Shown in pieces: positions 1 to 9,011 of a stretch of 64,000 bases of DNA. The translations under genes and the position numbers were made by a program. The DNA is from Rotaria macrura (Eukaryota > Rotifera > Eurotatoria > Philodinida > Philodinidae). A model generated the notes under the pieces. The model was not told where the DNA came from. It saw nothing but the letters and a program-made list of their open reading frames with translations, and made no database searches. The number at the start of each line of letters is the position of its first letter. Within the stretch, counting starts at the first letter, position 1. The stretch is taken from contig OENT01000640.1 of NCBI GenBank assembly GCA_900239685.1, positions 1 through 64,000 on the forward strand. Reading direction: 5' to 3'.

Positions 1-128
1 TATCAAGTTTGCTGTTCAAATCTACTCTTAGTTATAGTTTTTGATATGCTCTTTCAGAATCTATCGCGATAGATTCTGAAAGAGCGTATCAAAAACTATA
101 ACTAAGAGTAGATTTGAACAGCAAACTT
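1..128. repeat. Near-perfect inverted repeat with no spacer
   Basis: The two arms meet at 66/67 inside the palindrome CTATCGCGATAG. Positions 5-66 are the reverse complement of 67-128 with one mismatch (47/86, a G:T pair). The right arm is interrupted after 128 by the element at 129-936 and resumes beyond it: bases 939-942 (GATA) complement bases 1-4 (TATC). The arm therefore runs off the left edge of the window. Such a recent head-to-head inverted repeat is either a foldback element or a rearrangement; I cannot say which. Confidence 0.9.
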
Positions 129-936
129 CCCTAGTCGAACATCTTGTCAGCAAGATCTTGAAATCTTGGGACCGGTAAGCAAGATCTTATCAAGATCTTG
201 AAAAACTAATTTGTATCTATATATCTTGGTTGTATCAGATATATCTGTACCTAAGATCTTGGCAAGATCATGGGCAAGATATGGGTTCCTGTTATCTTCT
301 CACAAGATCTTGAGTAAAACATAAAGCGACATCATTCGTATATTTAGATGTCGACTAGTAGTCATTCACCGTTCTGTTATGCATACGCAGCCGTATACAA
401 ACAACATGATTGACCGTAGGAGACATACATTTTCAAAATATTTTTTACCACTGTTTCTCGATTATTAATGATTCGAGAACATGCTGATCTCGATCGATGA
501 TTGGGAGAGGATTGCCCTGAAGCAGTCTCACGGAGATCAGGCCAACGCAAAGCTAGCCACATCCAAAGATCTGACTTGCTTGAATTGTTTGGGAGAGAAT
601 AAATAAATTGAAAATAATTTAAATAATATCATAATACGTTTTTACAGAAAAAATAAAAAGTGCACTACACGATAGATTCTAACCACATTTTCAGAATGTG
701 ACGTACATGGTGTCGCAAATCACGACACATGCAACACGTTTTATCTTAGTACGTATCCAAGATATTATGGATTCGTACCTAAGATCTTACATATCTGTGC
801 TCAAGATCTTGCACATCTGTACCCAAGCTCTGTAATAAGATCTTGGTACAAGATAATACGATTATCTTGTACATAAATTTTCAAGATCTGTTCATTTATC
901 TGTACCCAAGATCTTGGCCAAGATGTTCGACTAGGG
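129..936. mobile_element. Non-autonomous DNA element with CCC/GGG ends, CAAGATCTTG-rich
   Basis: An 18-bp terminal inverted repeat is seen: CCCTAGTCGAACATCTTG at 129-146 and its exact reverse complement at 919-936. It is flanked by a TT duplication (127-128 and 937-938). The interior is crowded with the palindromic word AAGATCTT/CAAGATCTTG, most densely near both ends. No transposase reading frame is present; the 61-residue frames in it look like chance. Removing the element plus one TT restores an uninterrupted inverted-repeat arm, which independently confirms both boundaries. Superfamily is unassigned; a 2-bp duplication would fit CACTA/EnSpm-like elements. Confidence 0.85.
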
Positions 937-942
937 TTGATA

Positions 943-1522
943 TTGGGAAGAAAAAAGTTAAAAAGAAAACTAATCTATAGAGTGATTCTATATTTGTGAA
1001 CAGCACTGTATAAATCGGGGTCGGGGATTCCGAAGATCCCATCAGAATTCGAAAATATTGTAATGGGTTTTCTGGGCCCAAGGAGGGTTTTTTGAGAAAG
1101 TAAGGGAATTTTATTTCGAATTCTGATTGCAGATTCGGATTCCTCGAGCCCGATTTTCTTTCGTCAGCTTTTATAAAAATCTCTTGTTGTGCCTAAAATT
1201 CCTTTTGCTGCTAAGTTATTGGAAGAATCGTTTTTCCGTTACTGTGATCGTGTAACGTAACGGGTCGGTAACGTTAACTTTCCACCCCTACTTATGGGAA
1301 ACCCCCGTAGGATAGCGCTTGAAGAGTTATGGGTACCCCCCTGGGAGAGCGTTCGAAACGTTATGGAATGAGGTGTTGTTCGTAATGTGAACGATTTTGA
1401 GTAAGAGATGTTTTGAGCTCCAGCTCCTGGGAGCTGAGCTGTTCACCAGCTCTTTTGAGCAGCTCTCGGGAGCTATGGAGCTGGAGTTGTCGCACGCCTA
1501 ATCTTGACACCGAATGCACGAT
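943..1522. other. Intergenic, GC-richer than its surroundings, with AGCT palindromes
   Basis: No gene seen. 1236-1263 contains CCGTTAC facing GTAACGG. 1414-1492 is packed with AGCT/GAGCTC/CAGCTC words, and CTCCAGCTCC near its left side faces GGAGCTGGAG near its right side, forming an imperfect hairpin. The style resembles the palindrome-dense small elements elsewhere in the window, but I found no terminal repeats or target duplication. Confidence 0.5.
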
Positions 1523-1595
1523 GCCAGGGGAAGGGAGCGAACCTTCTGATCTCTGACTATAATCAGATGCATAGAACCACTACGCCATCCCCGGC
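1523..1595 (-). pseudogene. tRNA-like sequence, probably a decayed tRNA or SINE head
   Basis: On the minus strand a 7-bp acceptor stem GCCGGGG/CCCTGGC (one G:T) encloses 73 nt, the usual tRNA length. The T-arm reads GAAGG TTCGCTC CCTTC with a perfect 5-bp stem, and the D-arm contains TAGTGGTT, as in many eukaryotic tRNAs. The anticodon arm TCTGA...TCAGA has a 6-nt loop (TTATAG) instead of 7, and a duplicated TCAGA-like stretch follows it. The body resembles tRNA-Arg. The abnormal anticodon loop suggests it is not functional. A SINE head is an alternative, but only one copy is seen here. Confidence 0.5.
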
Positions 1596-2289
1596 TATAT
1601 TGATAATTACTTCCCTACTGCGTTCCTCGATCTAATATATGAAAACAAGTCTGTTCGTTAACCGCACACATAATCCTAACGCTATCTACCGATATTCTCG
1701 ATCCTCAGCTGATCAAGTTGCCCTTTGTAAGTGAATTATACATGGGTTATCACATGGTTTGAGGTTCCCCTTCGCCGTCAAACATGTTCAAGGCACAAGA
1801 ATTTTAACATCGGACCTGTGAATCGAGTACTCTTGAAATTATTCTCTCATGATATATTTCTTACACAGCAAGAAAATACTGTCCGAGACACCCAGAAACC
1901 TGTCTAGAACGTGAATTAGTTTCCAACGAGAGTTGAAAACTATGCACTTTATTTGTTAGTGCATTTTTTAATCACTACTGAAATTATCGTTAATACCACG
2001 CCCACAATTTCCTTCATTCACCCTGGTTTTTGCAATCCAGCGCGCAACAAATAAAGGTATGACAATCAAGACGGTTCACTATTTCCTTCCTACTGCGAAA
2101 CTACTTGATTCAGACGAAAATACAAATCAGATTCCTCATTCCAAGCTATACTACCTTGCAGCACGTGCTTCATCATATGAAAGAGATGAATCTTTAAATA
2201 TACGAACGTCTGATGAGTTACTAAGCCTCATTTTTTCTATTGACTCCATCAGAGAGACATCAGGAAAGAAAAAAAGAAAGGGATCTAAT
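1596..2289. other. Intergenic with one unassigned reading frame
   Basis: An open frame begins at 2059 (plus strand) and gives about 77 residues (starting MTIKTVHYFLP, including the Lys/Arg-rich stretch GKKKRKG) before entering the element inserted at 2290. The frame then runs through the element to 2451, so its tail is transposon sequence. The first 77 residues show no family I recognise, and no splice-linked continuation was found after 2513. It may be a disrupted exon or chance. Confidence 0.25.
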
Positions 2290-2513
2290 CCCAGGTGGAA
2301 CAACACGGTCCGTGTGTGCCCTCCTATACGACCTCATGTCTGGGCGCAGTTATCCGGCCTTATCATAATGAAATTACCATCCGTTCATGCCAACATACTG
2401 TGGCAATACGGCACCGTATACGGGCGTATACTGACCATAATTGCATTATGATAAGACTGTATACGTGCGTCAACTCATACGGTCGCATGAGTGGTCGTAT
2501 TGATCGACCTGGG
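2290..2513. mobile_element. Small CCC/GGG-ended element, CCGTATACGG-rich
   Basis: A 224-bp element. The left end is CCCAGGTGGAACAACACGG; the right end, read inward, is CCCAGGTCGATCAATACGAC. Flanks show an AT duplication (2288-2289 and 2514-2515). The interior has several copies of the palindromic words CCGTATACGG and CATACGG. It is the same family as 49223-49567 and the ends of 3585-5553. It has no coding capacity. Confidence 0.8.
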
Positions 2514-2609
2514 ATGGTTTCTTCGAGTGTCACCAATTATTCTTTCTCGCAGTCCAAGACGACAGGAGGGTAGTCTAGCAAATTTTTCGCACAGATATCT
2601 AACTAGATG

Positions 2610-3110
2610 ATAGTCAAGCGGAGCTCGAAACCGAAACTCGGTGCGAAGCACTTGATTTCGAGCAAGAAAATTTAGCAGTCCTCTAAAAAGATTTGATAAT
2701 TAATGGAAACGATGTCATCAGTAGCACACCGATACTAATTATTACTACCAGCGATAATTACCAGCTGCTAAGATCAGCGCCAAGCCTAAATCTGTTTGGA
2801 CCGATTTAATGAAAATAGAATCCGCAGATTATTAATAATATCCGAGTTTTACTTTGGCCGAACGCATGGTGATAGAGAAAATCGGACAAAATTTGGTACA
2901 TATTCGACTCTCAATGATTCTGATGACACTTGAGCGAGAATCTGACAATGTGTCGTTCTTGATATCATCGCAGTACACAATATGGACTTCGGATGCGTAT
3001 GTCGAGAAAGAAAAGCTAGATAGTACGCCAGCTTCACTCAAGTACGGAATGCGGTGCGAAGCACTACTTTCGATCTTAGGAAGAGCCGATTTTGCATAAA
3101 GAACGAGCAG
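2610..3110 (+). repeat. Dispersed repeat, copy 1
   Basis: The segment starts with the motif CCGAAACTCGGTGCGAAGCAC (here given in part: CCGAAACTCGGT then GCGAAGCAC) and ends near 3100. It matches 14855-15345 along its whole length with many substitutions (shared landmarks: GACCGATTTAATGAAAATAG, AATATGGA). Its 3' part also matches 6300-6640. Open frames inside (62-92 aa on both strands) differ between copies and are not conserved, so I do not call a gene. Confidence 0.65.
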
Positions 3111-3267
3111 TACCTCGGAAGTCTACATTAACCATTCTATCGAAGGAGGAATATTTTGATGTGATCGCTACTCAAAGACGAAGAGTTTTCTTCGACAATT
3201 AGATCTTACATAGGCTTAAAAGGAAAACCAGTTACTGTAGTATTTATCACAAGGGGGAAATAGCAGA

Positions 3268-3440
3268 CTTTTCGATTTGAAGTTACTTTAAACTACTTCG
3301 TTGGTACTTTGAGATACTTGAAATGTACTTTAGTGTTACTTTTAGCTACTTGGAGAGTACTTTAAGCTACTTTAGTGTACTTAGAGATACTTGAGACTAC
3401 TTTGTACTACTTGACGCAACTTTGAGTCACTTAAAGCTTT
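3268..3440. repeat. Subterminal TACTT array, left side of the hAT-like element
   Basis: Roughly a dozen degenerate 10-13 bp units of the form (G)AGTACTTTA/AGCTACTT occur in a row. The same kind of array lies inside the right end (5556-5765). Paired subterminal short repeats are transposase-binding arrays in known hAT elements; that role here is inferred. Confidence 0.7.
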
Positions 3441-3584
3441 CTTGTAATAAGTCTAATCATTATTTATAAATCCTACTGTTTTAATTCCTTATGCTATCGA
3501 TAAATAATAACATAAAATTGGAAGACTCCTTGATTTAAGGGAAAGTCTCAATGAATAGTACAACAATATGTTTTCAAATAGTTT

Positions 3585-5553
3585 CCCAGGACGTGCATTA
3601 CGATGAACAATTACGACCGTAAACGCCCGTATGCCTGGAAATTACGACCGTATACGCGCCGTATCGTAAACGGCGACCAGGAGCGACTGTATACATCCGA
3701 CACGCGGTCGTACTACGGCCGTAACAACCAACGTAAACAATCCACCACGATGACGTTTGCGGCCGTAAATACACCGTTAGCGATCGTAAACGAAGGTATT
3801 TCCGTGAGGAAAAAAATCTATTCCTTCCTGTCTGCCGCAGATCCAAGATCCTACACTATAAAAATCCAGCACAAATCCTAGCTATACAAAATTCCTTAAC
3901 CAAATCGCAATCCCAAAATTCCAGCCACTGAGAAATAAGTGACTCCACTCCCTCATCCTATCGAAATAATCGTATACCCATATGTATACTATTTGACATC
4001 AAACAGCATCAATGAAATCCTGCAAAAACCCCGAAAATCGTCCAACAGCAGCCAGATTCACCCCACCGATAGAGATCATGCCGAAACCAATAGCCATCAA
4101 CTTTTGGACGCTCAAATCGGCTGAAATCGTGAGAAATCGTACAAATACGAAAAGCATCAAAGAAATCCTGCAATTGGATTTTCTTTCAGAATTGGTTGTT
4201 CTGTTTTACGGGACATAGAGGACACTACAAAATCAGTTCAGTAGAGATCAAATGACACATCGGTTGATGGTTTGATCCTCCGTTTCGGTGTCCGATGTTT
4301 ATTTCACGTATTGAATGTTAGCGGTTTTGTAGAATTAAAATATCGCGACAGGAAATGATGCTCAGCTGATTTTTTTAGACAAAGGCCAGGTGAGAGAAAG
4401 AAAGTACAGGTAGGTACGCAGAGTGTAGTAAGAGAGTGTACTTATTTGTCTTAATGATCATTGAAGGAGCTGAAGAATCGTGAACAATGAAATCCAGCAA
4501 GGATAGCTGCGAGCATCCTACCTTGGACTTAGTAAATTCGAAGAAGAAGCACAAGTCACTCTTTCTGTCCTTACACATAACGTTTCAAAGGGCGGAAAAT
4601 CCTCCTTTTGGATTTTGTTTCTGAATTTGTTGTTTCTTTATGTTGGAGATAGAGGATACTGTGAATTCAGTTTACCAGCAAGCAAGTGAGACGAAGGCTG
4701 ATCCTTCAATCCTCCCCTTGGCTGTGAAATTGTCAGTTCAATAATCGAATACTGCATGTTTTGTAGGATTAAAATATAGTAGGAGAAGGTGATGCTGGGC
4801 TGATTTGTTTTAGACAAAGGCATGGTGTAACAAAGGACTTTGCCGTAGGTATGCTTGATCTACTGGAAAAGTCAGCTTAAGGATTGAAATGAGCACTTAC
4901 ACAAATGGGGTATCTTTAATAAGCTGCAGTGGTAAGAGTAGCACAAAGGATCTGACTTTGGACTTAGAAAATTGGAAGAAGATGGGCACGACAACTTCTC
5001 CGCCCTTACACATAACATTTCAAAATGTGGAAAATCCTGCTTTTGGATTTTTCTCAGAAGTTCTCGTTGGTTTATAGTGGTCTTGGAGCACAGTGTGAAA
5101 TTAGTTTAGGATATGCCAGGTGAGACAAAGACCTATGCTTCCACCATGCTCTTGCTGTGCGAGGTATATTATCAGCATCTGATTTCTTCATTTTTTTGAT
5201 TAAAAATTTTAAAAACATCCGGTGCGTCCTACTTCCGATATTGTGAAAGGTAATAAATGTTGTCGTAAACGACCGTTTACGAACGAGTGCGGTAAAAAAA
5301 CGGCAGTCGTTTTCTAAACCGTTTACAGTCATCGTATCCGATCATTTACGGTGATATCCGACTATCGTTTACAGTTACCGTGTATTTACGGCGAACATTT
5401 ACGTGGATTTTTCACGATCACCGTTTACGACGATCGTAATTCATCGTAAGACTTCGTTTATGACGATCATAAACGGCCACAAAATGCGTTCGCCGTTTTT
5501 CGCCGTAAAAAATAGGTATACGGCCGTTTACGACCGTGGATGATCGACCTGGG
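3585..5553. mobile_element. 2-kb CCC/GGG-ended element nested in the hAT-like element
   Basis: The left end is CCCAGGACGTGCATTACGATG (first 12 bases CCCAGGACGTGC); the right end, read inward, is CCCAGGTCGATCATCCACGG. TT flanks both sides (3583-3584 and 5554-5555). Palindrome-rich CCGTAAACGG/CCGTATACGG blocks occupy 3600-3800 and 5260-5550, as expected for subterminal regions of one element. The centre holds a three-fold tandem repeat (4160-5180). No transposase-like frame was seen. The left terminus is more diverged, so two separate decayed elements remain possible. Confidence 0.6.
4150..5180. repeat. Three degenerate tandem units of about 435 bp
   Basis: The landmark AAATCCTGC..TTGGATTTT recurs at about 4160, 4600 and 5032. 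ACATAACGTTTCAAA-like sequence recurs at 4577 and 5010, and TTAGACAAAGGC at 4375 and 4811. The units are heavily diverged with indels. They form the core of the 2-kb CCC/GGG element. Short frames in them (about 60-90 aa) are not conserved between units. Confidence 0.7.
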
Positions 5554-5555
5554 TT

Positions 5556-5767
5556 ACTTCTTATACTTGAAAGTACTTCATGATATTTTGAAAGTACTTG
5601 AGAGTACTTTTTAAGATACTTTACGGTAGTTTGAAGGAACTTGATTGTACTTTAATGATACTTGAGAGTAGTTTGCTATACTTTTTATGCACTTGGAGCT
5701 ACTTTCACATACTTGGATGAACTTGAAGTAACTTTTGGACTTTCACATACTTTTGTACTTCAAGTCT
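5556..5767. repeat. Subterminal TACTT array, right side of the hAT-like element
   Basis: Degenerate repeats of GTACTT/GATACTT/AGTACTTGAGAG run continuously between the right end of the nested CCC/GGG element and the right terminal repeat of the hAT-like element. They mirror 3268-3440. Confidence 0.7.
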
Positions 5768-5775
5768 GCTATTTC

Positions 5776-5956
5776 GGTAGGGTCCCATTTTCCCTAAATT
5801 GAAATCCCTAAATCGATCCCTAAAAAAAATCCCTATTTTAAAAAATATATTTTGACGTTGTTATGGCCAGAACCAACGTCAAAATGAACTTTTAAAATAG
5901 GGATTTTTTTAGGGATCGATTTAGGGATTTTAATTTAGGGAAAATGAGACACATTC
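5776..5956. mobile_element. Foldback element inside the right terminus of the hAT-like element
   Basis: 181 bp flanked by the 8-bp duplication GCTATTTC (5768-5775 and 5957-5964). Arms of about 65 bp built from TCCCTAAA/TTTAGGGA words are nearly perfect inverses (CATTTTCCCTAAATT facing AATTTAGGGAAAATG). A second hairpin, TTGACGTTG facing CAACGTCAA, sits at the centre. The outermost 11 bases of the arms match poorly. The 8-bp duplication suggests mobilisation by a hAT-type transposase. Confidence 0.8.
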
Positions 5957-5989
5957 GCTATTTCCCCCTTGATTTATCAGCCTGTCAGT

Positions 5990-6645
5990 CGTCTCAAATG
6001 ATATCTACAGATATTTTCAAAAATCATTGATACTTCATCGAATAATTATCTCGATGAGTCACTCTTTCTATCAGCTGTATGAAAAGCTGTTTCACATATG
6101 ATATCAATTGAGTGACGCCTCACTTTGTTATTTGGGTTTCCTTTAATTATCTCGAAATAAAGTAAAGGCAAACTACGCTGAAAATCGGCTTTTTCGGACG
6201 CTATTATCTCATGAGCGGAACACGCTAGATATAATTTTGAATAAAAAGTAACATAATCGATGTCGATACTTCGATCTAGCGTTTGAACGACTGTTGTACG
6301 ATCTTCGGTTCTCGTGATCATCGCGACTCAAAATATGGAGCTTGGATGCGTAGGTCGTGAAAGAAAAAGAAGATGGCAACCACGACCAAACGCTATACTG
6401 AGCTTGGCACCGTAAAAAAAGGAATAACTCGCGCACGTCTTCATAAATGCTGTGCTTCGCACCCCATCAGAAAGATGGCGACCACGACCGAATACTATAC
6501 AGTGCTTCGCCCAGTAAAAAAGAAAACTCGCGCACGTCTTCATAAATGCTGTGCTTTGCACTGCATCAAAACTGCCGACTACCACCAAACGCTATACAAT
6601 GCTTCACATCGTAAAATGCGGTGCTCTTCGTCACTCGTCGTTCTA
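5990..6645 (+). repeat. Dispersed repeat, copy 2, with internal tandem units
   Basis: Its middle matches copies at 2610-3110 and 14850-15350 (shared landmark AAAATATGGAGCTTGGATG). From about 6365 a unit of roughly 100 bp is repeated about three times: AAGATGGC-ACCACGACC at 6372 and 6474, ACTACCACCAAACGC at 6578. TCGCGCACGTCTTCATAAA occurs twice. The terminal copy is truncated. No conserved frame. Confidence 0.65.
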
Positions 6646-7015
6646 GTCGGATTCAATCTTCAAAATAGGTGCTGTCGAAATAAACAAGCCTTTCAGTGAA
6701 ACATTTTATTCGAATTCTTTACGACAGTGAAATCTTTTGAAAGCATAGTTTTCTTTTTGTTGTTCTCTTTTCGATTGACGAAGCACTGTTTTTCTTTCCA
6801 ATTTAAGGTGCCACACTGAAATAAAGAGTTGGGAATTGGTAAGAGAAAAATCACTTTCGCTTTCTTATTTTTCTATTCACATAAATATATGAATCACCTG
6901 TAGAGTTTTTCGTTCGAGGTTAAACAAATTTATTATTCAAAGCAATTTTTCATCTGCTAACGTTGAGCGAATTATTCTCAAGTTATTTGCAGGGCTATTT
7001 CGGATTGATACGGCG

Positions 7016-7807
7016 ATGGGATTTAATCAGTCTACACCACACAAGGGTGGTAAAAGAATTATGGTGATAGGATCAACCGGAGAAGGAAAAAGCAGTCTCG
7101 TTAATTTGCTGATGGAGAAAAAGGTGGCACACACTAATAATGGCGCTTGCGGATGTACATTCAACTGTGAAGAATACAATTTAACCTATGACGATGAGGC
7201 ATACTCGATCATCGATACAATAGGTTTGAACGAGAGCGATGAGGGAACCAATCCACAAGTGCAAGCTATCAAAAAGCTGATTCAATTGGTCAAAGCAAAC
7301 GTGGAAGGATTTAACTTATTCGTATTCGTGATGAAACAAGGTCGCAAAAAGTATGCCTTCGATGAAAACTTCGATCTTTTTTACACGACACTTTTTCAAT
7401 CAGACGTACCTGCTATTCTGTACATATCGTGCTGTGAAGGAGATAATCCGTTGGATGCATGGATCAAAGATAAAAATAACTATAGAGTATTCGAGAAATT
7501 TAAATTTTGTGATATAATATGTGGGACCAGCAAGGACGACACAACATACGAAAATCAGAGGAGTCAGACGTACAAGAAAGTATGGGCCGCCATTAAAGAA
7601 CATCAACTGCGTGAATCACGGGAAATCAAACTACGATTGAATATCATTGAAAGAATAATCAATATTATTTACAGTTTCTTCGCTAACAAGCATGTGTTTC
7701 TGGCAGCATTAGACAATTCTGAAAAATTGAGGGAGAGATTGACAAGTCTCGGAATCAACGAGAAAGACATTAAAGATATCATCGCATTACTCGGAAATCG
7801 TGAATAG
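7016..7807 (+). CDS. AIG1/GIMAP-like P-loop GTPase
   Basis: A 263-residue single-exon protein. Residues 19-26 are the Walker A loop GSTGEGKS; a G2-type Thr is at 48 (GCTF); G3 is DTIGL at 67-71. These are the hallmarks of the AIG1/GIMAP branch of the TRAFAC GTPases, which oligomerise on membranes and act in immunity or stress in animals and plants. A hydrophobic amphipathic stretch near residues 205-222 and a charged C-terminus follow the G domain. The G4 motif expected around residues 140-150 (TRxD or TKxD) is not seen; the segment reads ISCCEGD, so guanine specificity is uncertain. A pyrimidine-rich sequence ending in AG at 6991-6992 just upstream may be a 3' splice site of a 5'-UTR intron. 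The start is the first ATG after it, giving MGFNQS; Gly2 could allow N-myristoylation. Confidence 0.8.
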   Translation: MGFNQSTPHKGGKRIMVIGSTGEGKSSLVNLLMEKKVAHTNNGACGCTFNCEEYNLTYDDEAYSIIDTIGLNESDEGTNPQVQAIKKLIQLVKANVEGFNLFVFVMKQGRKKYAFDENFDLFYTTLFQSDVPAILYISCCEGDNPLDAWIKDKNNYRVFEKFKFCDIICGTSKDDTTYENQRSQTYKKVWAAIKEHQLRESREIKLRLNIIERIINIIYSFFANKHVFLAALDNSEKLRERLTSLGINEKDIKDIIALLGNRE

Positions 7808-7901
7808 TGTCGAAAGTAGCATTTTTGATCCTTTCTCCATTCACATGTCCAATAACTTAGTTGATGCTGCTGTCCGAAAATCGATGCGATCAACTGTGAT
7901 A

Positions 7902-7907
7902 AATAAA
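7902..7907 (+). terminator. Polyadenylation signal AATAAA for the GIMAP-like gene
   Basis: A canonical AATAAA lies 95 bp past the stop codon of the 7016-7807 gene, a typical 3'-UTR length for compact genes. Confidence 0.5.
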
Positions 7908-8604
7908 TGAAGTACAATACAAAGATATGTTTCGAAGGTTTAGAAGGATCAAAGTGCGATAGTTTTATTCAGCAAGAAACTAAATGATTTCTTTGTGACC
8001 ACGAAATCTGGAAATCAAACCGGAAGCAAAGAAATATTTGGATCGTTCTGACATTTCTGGTCGGTGGACATCGTTTGGATTGATAATTTTAATTGTCGTA
8101 AAATATGTTTTTCTCCCAGTTTCAAGTTCAGTTAGAGTGGGTCTGGGTGGGGTTTGGGTGTGGGGTCGTTGTTAGTTTGGGCTCTCACATTCATTCAGAA
8201 TACACTGAAACAGATGCTGATACAAAGACACATTCCACCCTCTCTAGAGAAAACTTGTTTTGATTTAACTAAATTTATGGACAAAAGTATTGGTTTCAAA
8301 CTTGAAGATGTATTACTCGTCTTGTCACATACAAAGAAACAATAAACTATTGCTGAAGATTTGGAAATCAAGAGAAATAAAATATAGCTTTGCACAAGAA
8401 GTCTCCTTAAGAACGAGCACTGATAAAAAATCCACACAATTGTTTACGTATACTCTTTAAAATCATTTGATGGAATGACGAAAGGAATTCCAAAAGACAT
8501 GAAAGATAACAGGGCAGTAAAATAATAACAAACTCTGAGTGAATCATTACCAGACACTGATTTCGTAGCTAAAATTGTAGAAAAATATGTAACAACAAAA
8601 TTCT
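7908..8604. other. Intergenic
   Basis: No gene recognised. A 63-residue plus-strand frame (8154-8345) has no recognisable motif. Confidence 0.4.
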
Positions 8605-9011
8605 CTAGTTTTCCTTTGATGGTATAATGTTCATATGATACAAAACTGATTTATAAGTCAAATGTTCACAACCTTCTTTTTTTTTATGCCTTTTTCGAAT
8701 TAATGTTGAACTAATATTGTCTGATTCTGAGCCCGACATATCTATATCATCATCATCAGTACACACATAAAATACTTTAGGATCATTTAGTGCATGTGCT
8801 GATGTTATCAAACGATTATCGTGACCGGGACGATACACAATACCAAGACCACCCATATTAGGTGTTCTGAATAGCGATAGACCATAGCAGCGATTAAATA
8901 AATCAAGACCAGCAACATAAATAACTCGAATGGGTTTTGACAAATATAATTTTTCATTGATGAACATTTGAAGACTAGATATTACACTGAGTATATCAAT
9001 GAATTCAGGAG
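8605..9011 (-). CDS. NMNAT-like nucleotidyltransferase, C-terminal part
   Basis: The frame is open from an apparent 3' splice site (pyrimidine-poor ...GCATTCTAG, exon starting at 9011) to TGA at 8605, about 134 residues. It reads a beta-strand with AGLD (RVIYVAGLD), then later ISSTLIR followed by LTYKSVLYHM. ISSTxIR plus a downstream helix is the C-terminal signature of the nicotinamide/nicotinate mononucleotide adenylyltransferase family, which makes NAD from NMN and ATP. The N-terminal half with the GxFxPxHxGH nucleotide-binding motif would lie upstream (9012 onward) and I could not find it. An Asp-rich insert (DDDDIDMSGSE) precedes ISSTLIR. It is either a gene with distant upstream exons or a 5'-truncated fragment. 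Confidence 0.5.

Larger units (their letters stand above)
3250..5971. mobile_element. hAT-like element carrying two nested insertions
   Basis: Terminal inverted repeats: CAAGGGGGAAATAGCAGAC at 3250 and its complement at the right end. An exact 8-bp target duplication ATTTATCA flanks it (3242-3249 and 5972-5979). The 8-bp duplication and the CA(A)GGG-type terminus are typical of the hAT superfamily. The right terminal repeat is itself interrupted (after GCTATTTC) by the foldback element 5776-5956. The interior is occupied by the CCC/GGG element 3585-5553. Without the two insertions the host would be only about 560 bp and non-coding, with TACTT-word arrays just inside both ends. Confidence 0.85.

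Noticed and set aside
3598..3881. Overlapping frames of 82 and 92 residues on both strands
   Set aside because: Both are by-products of CCGTAAACGG-type palindromes in the nested element.
8154..8345. 63-residue plus-strand frame
   Set aside because: No motif, no splice-linked neighbour and no similarity recognised; protein-like in part but unsupported.
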